The notes below the pieces were generated by a model. It had not been told where the DNA came from. It did not search any database and was given only the letters and a program-made list of their open reading frames with translations. DNA of 16,543 nt from an uncultured Acetobacteraceae bacterium (GTDB taxonomy: Bacteria > Pseudomonadota > Alphaproteobacteria > Acetobacterales > Acetobacteraceae), in contig CALNAL010000336.1 of assembly GCA_937874445.1 (NCBI GenBank), positions 1 through 16,543 of the forward strand, read 5' to 3'. How positions within the stretch are numbered: the first letter of the stretch is position 1; every line of letters begins with the position of its first letter. Positions 13,222 through 16,543 of this stretch are shown piece after piece. A program made the position numbers and the translations under genes.

Positions 13222-13237
13222 GCAGGAATCGTGCCAG
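13222..13237 (-). promoter_or_regulatory. Sigma-54 (-24/-12) promoter for flgE-flgK-flgL
   Basis: On the minus strand the sequence reads CTGGCACGATTCCTGCT (13237-13221), matching consensus YTGGCACGRNNNTTGCW except for one T in the -12 box, with the required ten bases between GG and GC. Transcription should start near 13211, giving a flgE leader of about 60 bases. Hook operons in alphaproteobacteria such as Caulobacter are sigma-54 dependent. Confidence 0.8.
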
Positions 13238-13399
13238 AGCGAAGGCCCGGCATTCGGCGCTTCTGGCGGGGGCGGCGGCGGCGGGGCGGCATCCCTGGCC
13301 GGGCAGAATGTGCCGGGTGCCGGGCTCCGATGCGGGAATTCACCAGACTGCCGCGGCAGACCGCTGCGGCGGGCCAGGGAAAGCCCCGTGCGGGAATGA

Positions 13400-13415
13400 T
13401 GGCATGCAATGTGCG
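13400..13415 (+). promoter_or_regulatory. Sigma-54-like (-24/-12) promoter for fliK-flgD
   Basis: TGGCATGCAATGTGCG has GG and GC separated by ten bases and resembles TGGCACG-N4-TTGCW with deviations at three positions. The predicted start near 13426 is about 43 bases before ATG 13469. It is a weaker match than the flgE promoter, but position and orientation support it. Confidence 0.55.
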
Positions 13416-13468
13416 TTGTCACGGGCACCGCGGAAAGACGCGCGCAGGAGAGCCCGCAGGATGCTGTC

Positions 13469-15688
13469 ATGTTGACGTCCGCAAGCCTGGCCCAGGCGAT
13501 TCCGCTGGTGGCGGAAGGAACGGGCGGGGGGGATCCCTCCGGCGCCGGCGGGAGCGACGGCGGCTTCGTGCAGCTGCTCGATGCGCTGGCGCCGGCTGAA
13601 GGCGCCGATGGAAGCCCCGCCGGGAGCCTCTCGTCCGGGTCCCTTCCCCAGGGCGGACCTTCCTGGGGGGGTGCCTCGGGGAGCACGGCACAGGGATTCC
13701 TGGCCGCGAGGCTGTGCAACGAATCGCAGGCCGGCGCCACGCCGCAGGACGCCGCCCCGCATCAGAAATCGGGGGGGAGTTCGCCTGCCGCGATGACGGC
13801 ACAGGCGCAGGACCCCGCCGGAGATTCCTCCGCCCAGCCGGACTTGTCGCCGGACTTGCCGCCGGACATGGCGCCGGACATGGCGCAGAATTTTCCTTTT
13901 CCCGTCCCGGAAAACGCCGATGCCGAACCGGCGGAGGCGCAAGCTGCCGCAACGCAACCGCAGACGAATGCCGGGGCGGAGGAAAGCACGAGCGCGGCAG
14001 GCGAAGGGGTCGCGCCACGGGGAGAGAAGACGGACGCCGGCCGGACGCGGGAAAATCTTTCGGCCCCGGCCGGGCGCCGCACGACGCGCAAGGAATCGGA
14101 TGCGCCGGAATCGGACGGGCCGGAATCGGATGGGCAGGACACGCCGGCCGTCGTCGCTTCGAATGTCGCGGGAGCCTGGCTGGTGGGGCAGACACCGTCC
14201 GCGGCTTTGCCGGTTGCGGCGCCGGGCGCGACATCTTCGGGCGACACGAAGACGGCGAGTCCTGCAGGCGTCGGTTCGGGGCGCCTGCCGCAGGATCCGT
14301 CCGCGGCGATGCCGCCGGAGGAGGACCGGAAAGACGCCGGGGCCGCGCCAGATCCGACGGAACCGGACCCGACGGAACCAGGTCGGGCGGAACCAGGTCG
14401 GGCTGAACCGGACCCGACTAAATCAAGTCGGGCCGAATCTGGTCGGGCGGAACCAGGCCGGGCCGAACCAGGCACGAAAGATCCGGCGCCATTACCCGCC
14501 GCGACCCAGGATGCCTCGGGGGAGACGGTTCGCGCCACGACATATCCCGATGCCAAAACCCCAGACAGCACCTCGGCGAACCGGGACACGGCGAGCCTCG
14601 CCGGCCTGCGTTCGAGGGGGACGCAGGACAGCAGTGGGCAGGCCGCGCCGCTTGCCGGACGGGCGGAGACGACGGCGAGCCCGGCAACTACGGTGTCCGC
14701 CGAGGCTCCCTCCCGGGAGCGCGTCCGGACGCCGCCGGATGCGACGCGGGGGAATCGTCAGGAGCTGCGCTCCCAGGCCGCATCGCGCCCGACGGAGGCC
14801 GCGGCGGTGACGGCTTCCGTGGCCCCCCCCGCGACGGACACCTCCGCTCCGGCCCAGGATACCCCCGCGACACGGACGGGAGGGGCCGGAGGGAAGACGG
14901 ATGTCTCGCGGGGAGAAAGCGCCGGGACGGAAAGCCGCAAGCGAGACCCGGCCGAGAAAGGAGAGTCCGCTTCCTCCGCACGGGTCTCCAGCCAGCAGAC
15001 TGCGCCGAACGGCGTGACCCAGCCGAGCATGGCGAGTTCGAACGTGACGAATTCGAACATGACGAGTTCGGGCGCGGCGAATGCGGAGGCGTCCCGCCCC
15101 GCGACGCGTGGCTCGGAGAAGGCGGCAACCGGAACCTGGACCAATCCCGGCTCCACCGCGGAGACCGCCCCGCCGGCCAGCCAGGTCGCGTCGGCTTTCG
15201 TGACGCTGGGAACCGTCCGGGGGACACGGCAGGTGAGCATCCGGCTCGACCCGGAGGAACTGGGACGGGTGGAGATCCGCATCGAGCAGAGCGGGGCATC
15301 GGCGGCGCGCGTGAGCCTGACGGCCGATCGGGCGCAGACCCTGGATCTGCTGATGCGCGACCAGGCGCAATTGCACCGCGCGCTCGACCAGGCCGGGATT
15401 CCCGCCGAGGGACGCGCGGTGACTTTCCATCTCGGGACGCCAACGAACACGCAGCCGCCGGCGCCCTCCGATGCCACGGGGACGAACGGCAGCTTTGCCG
15501 GGATGGGAGCCTCGTCGGGGGATTCACAGGGGTCCGGCGGGCGGCAGGGCGGGGCACGCCCGGATGGCACACCGCAGACCACCAGCCATTCCACCGGAGG
15601 AGAGGCCGCAAGCAACGAAGCGGCACGGTGGTTGCATACACGGTCGCAGACACGATGGTTGCACGCCGGTGTGGATATCACCGCCTGA
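13469..15688 (+). CDS. fliK: Flagellar hook-length control protein FliK
   Basis: FliK measures hook length during export and switches the type III apparatus from hook to filament substrates. The 739-residue product has a long, low-complexity N-terminal and middle part (Ala, Pro, Thr, Ser, Gly, Glu) and a C-terminal Flg_hook domain at about 573-655, including VSIRLDPEELGRVEIRIEQS, ARVSLTADRAQTLDLLMRD and LHRALDQAGIPAEG. It ends HAGVDITA. ATG at 13469 with AGGA eight bases upstream is preferred over 13409, which would lie inside the predicted promoter. The length is well above the 405 residues of Salmonella FliK. In-frame minisatellites occur at residues 124-139, 211-224, 295-334 and 521-535. 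It is followed 21 bases later by flgD. Confidence 0.9.
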   Translation: MLTSASLAQAIPLVAEGTGGGDPSGAGGSDGGFVQLLDALAPAEGADGSPAGSLSSGSLPQGGPSWGGASGSTAQGFLAARLCNESQAGATPQDAAPHQKSGGSSPAAMTAQAQDPAGDSSAQPDLSPDLPPDMAPDMAQNFPFPVPENADAEPAEAQAAATQPQTNAGAEESTSAAGEGVAPRGEKTDAGRTRENLSAPAGRRTTRKESDAPESDGPESDGQDTPAVVASNVAGAWLVGQTPSAALPVAAPGATSSGDTKTASPAGVGSGRLPQDPSAAMPPEEDRKDAGAAPDPTEPDPTEPGRAEPGRAEPDPTKSSRAESGRAEPGRAEPGTKDPAPLPAATQDASGETVRATTYPDAKTPDSTSANRDTASLAGLRSRGTQDSSGQAAPLAGRAETTASPATTVSAEAPSRERVRTPPDATRGNRQELRSQAASRPTEAAAVTASVAPPATDTSAPAQDTPATRTGGAGGKTDVSRGESAGTESRKRDPAEKGESASSARVSSQQTAPNGVTQPSMASSNVTNSNMTSSGAANAEASRPATRGSEKAATGTWTNPGSTAETAPPASQVASAFVTLGTVRGTRQVSIRLDPEELGRVEIRIEQSGASAARVSLTADRAQTLDLLMRDQAQLHRALDQAGIPAEGRAVTFHLGTPTNTQPPAPSDATGTNGSFAGMGASSGDSQGSGGRQGGARPDGTPQTTSHSTGGEAASNEAARWLHTRSQTRWLHAGVDITA
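13838..13885 (+). repeat. Four 12-base tandem repeats within fliK
   Basis: Units CCGGACTTGTCG, CCGGACTTGCCG, CCGGACATGGCG and CCGGACATGGCG encode PDLS-PDLP-PDMA-PDMA (residues 124-139). The last two units are identical, which suggests recent duplication. Confidence 0.9.
14099..14140 (+). repeat. About 2.8 copies of a 15-base repeat within fliK
   Basis: GATGCGCCGGAATCG, GACGGGCCGGAATCG and GATGGGCAGGAC encode DAPES-DGPES-DGQD (residues 211-224), differing at a few positions. Confidence 0.8.
14351..14470 (+). repeat. Eight 15-base tandem repeats within fliK
   Basis: Exactly eight in-frame units encode DPTEP, DPTEP, GRAEP, GRAEP, DPTKS, SRAES, GRAEP, GRAEP (residues 295-334). Two unit types alternate in blocks of DP-type and GR-type, as if two-unit and four-unit duplications had occurred. 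Confidence 0.95.
15029..15073 (+). repeat. Three 15-base tandem repeats within fliK
   Basis: ATGGCGAGTTCGAAC, GTGACGAATTCGAAC and ATGACGAGTTCGGGC encode MASSN-VTNSN-MTSSG. They lie about 110 bases before the Flg_hook domain. Confidence 0.85.
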
Positions 15689-15709
15689 GCGCGCGAAAGG
15701 AATACGGCA

Positions 15710-16369
15710 ATGAGCACGATCAGCACAGTCGCCAGCCAGACATCGAACACGTCATCCGGCGGGGGCGCCCTGGCGTCGCTGGACAGCAACTTCCAGGACT
15801 TCCTGGGCATGCTGATGACCCAGCTGCAGAACCAGGACCCGACCAGCCCGATGGATACCAACCAGTTCACCAGCGAACTCGTCCAGTTCTCGAGCGTCGA
15901 GCAGCAGATCAATACCAACAGCAATCTCGAACAGCTGATCTCGCTCACACAGTCGGGACAGGTGATCCAGGGAAGCTCCCTCGTCGGCAAGACCGTGCAG
16001 GCCAGCACCTCCTCGCTGCCCCTGCAGGACGGAAAGGCCTCGTTGAGCTACACGACGACCAGCGCCGGAACCGCCAAGATCTCCATTTCCGATTCGGCCG
16101 GGGATAAGGTCTACTCGACCAGTGTCGATGCCAGCTCCGGAATCAACAGCTGGACCTGGAACGGCAAGACGGCCGCCGGAAAGCAGCTTTCCGATGGGAC
16201 CTATACCGTTTCGATCACCGGCCCCGGATCGAACGGAGCCTCCACCACGTTGACCCCGACGGTGTCGGGGAAGGTGACCGGGGTGTCGAAGAATGGTTCC
16301 ATCATCAGTCTGGATATGGGCAAGGCCTCCATCAACTTCTCCGATGTGACGTCGGTTTCCTCCAGCTGA
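15710..16369 (+). CDS. flgD: Flagellar hook cap / scaffold protein FlgD
   Basis: FlgD caps the growing hook rod and promotes FlgE polymerisation, then is displaced by FlgK. The 219-residue product has the conserved N-terminal signature FQDFLGMLMTQLQNQDPTSP followed by MDTNQFTSELVQFSSVEQQ (about 26-65). A C-terminal FlgD Ig-like/tudor region follows (LVGKTVQAS, WTWNGKTAAGKQLSDGTYTV, GKVTGVSKNGSIISLDMGKA). The length is near the 232 residues of Salmonella FlgD. The start ATG is preceded by AAAGGA eight bases upstream and comes 21 bases after the fliK stop, so the two form an operon. A strong terminator follows. Confidence 0.96.
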   Translation: MSTISTVASQTSNTSSGGGALASLDSNFQDFLGMLMTQLQNQDPTSPMDTNQFTSELVQFSSVEQQINTNSNLEQLISLTQSGQVIQGSSLVGKTVQASTSSLPLQDGKASLSYTTTSAGTAKISISDSAGDKVYSTSVDASSGINSWTWNGKTAAGKQLSDGTYTVSITGPGSNGASTTLTPTVSGKVTGVSKNGSIISLDMGKASINFSDVTSVSSS

Positions 16370-16387
16370 CCGGACGCCGGGTCGCTC

Positions 16388-16424
16388 AAAGGGGCGGAAC
16401 CTCCGCGCGAGGTCCCGCCCCTTT
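16388..16424 (+). terminator. Rho-independent terminator after flgD
   Basis: AAAGGGGCGGAACCTC pairs with GAGGTCCCGCCCCTTT around a short CGCGC loop, with one offset in the middle, and is followed by TCGTTT. It begins 18 bases past the flgD stop. A clear end for the fliK-flgD operon. Confidence 0.85.
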
Positions 16425-16449
16425 TCGTTTCGGGCAGGGGGGAGGGAAG

Positions 16450-16508
16450 GTCTTCTTTTTCCTGAAGGAAAAAGAAGCAAAAAGGACTTTTGTCCGTTTG
16501 GCTCCGCG
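16450..16508 (+). repeat. Dispersed hairpin repeat, copy in inverted orientation to 1444-1499
   Basis: A 12-pair hairpin (16452-16463 with 16466-16477) is followed by CAAAAAGGACTTTTGTCC and GGCTCCGCG. It is the near-identical inverted partner of 1444-1499, about 15 kb away. Just past it, CTCCGCG (16502-16508) can also pair with CGCGGAG (16520-16526). No gene is recognisable from 16425 to the window end. Confidence 0.8.
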
Positions 16509-16543
16509 TCCGGGGGCGGCGCGGAGTCCTTCGCGGCTATATG

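Larger units (their letters stand above)
13152..13468. other. Divergent flgE / fliK intergenic region (317 bases)
   Basis: No gene is apparent. It carries two oppositely directed sigma-54-type promoters, a GGC-rich tract (about 13263-13291) and ribosome-binding sites at both ends. The distance of about 160 bases between the two -24/-12 elements leaves room for enhancer sites bound by a FlbD-type activator, but I cannot identify such sites. Confidence 0.6.

Noticed and set aside
13409..13468. Upstream ATG for fliK
   Set aside because: It lies within the predicted -24/-12 promoter, upstream of the expected transcription start.
1..16543. CRISPR array or insertion sequence
   Set aside because: No regularly spaced direct repeats with unique spacers, no transposase motifs and no terminal inverted repeats bounding a transposase were seen.

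Overview
The window is a high-GC fragment of an alphaproteobacterial chromosome. The flaF/flbT flagellin regulators, a system I cytochrome c maturation operon, the yggT-DUF167-folD cluster and an SDHAF4-like protein all fit Alphaproteobacteria. Acetobacteraceae or another Rhodospirillales lineage is my best guess, from gene content and general sequence character; no species call is possible. The first 49 bases are not biological: they are an Illumina Nextera i5 adapter joined to the assembly, so the left edge is a contig end inside ccmC.

Layout. 50-1354 (+) holds ccmC (5' truncated), ccmD and ccmE, three overlapping genes for heme delivery to apocytochromes c; no ccmF follows. 1355-1520 holds hairpin repeats. 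1521-3019 (-) holds a secreted protein with a duplicated domain and pheC, a periplasmic cyclohexadienyl dehydratase. 3101-3286 (+) is a small SDHAF4/DUF1674 protein. 3331-4795 (-) is a tightly coupled yggT, DUF167, folD operon. 4954-5029 (+) is tRNA-Ala(CGC). 5324-5699 (+) looks like a frameshifted lipoprotein gene, followed by about 880 bases without a gene but rich in hairpins and repeats.

The right half is a flagellar cluster. On the minus strand, in transcription order, are flgE, flgK, flgL (hook and hook-filament junctions), flbT, flagellin and flaF. On the plus strand fliK and flgD (hook-length control and hook cap) diverge from flgE. The flgE-fliK intergenic region carries two sigma-54-type -24/-12 elements, one per direction, so hook assembly and hook-length control are probably switched on together. 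flbT and flaF bracket the single flagellin gene, whose leader RNA has a stable hairpin, as expected if FlbT acts on flagellin mRNA.

Beyond the genes, the window contains a dispersed hairpin-plus-purine repeat family (near 1378, 1444, 5905 and 16450), a bipartite repeat in direct orientation on both sides of the flagellin-flaF pair (6131-6353 and 8326-8612), and several independent in-frame minisatellites in fliK. I found no CRISPR array, insertion sequence, phage genes or clear novel defence or metabolic system. The least explained protein is the duplicated-domain secreted protein at 1521-2222.
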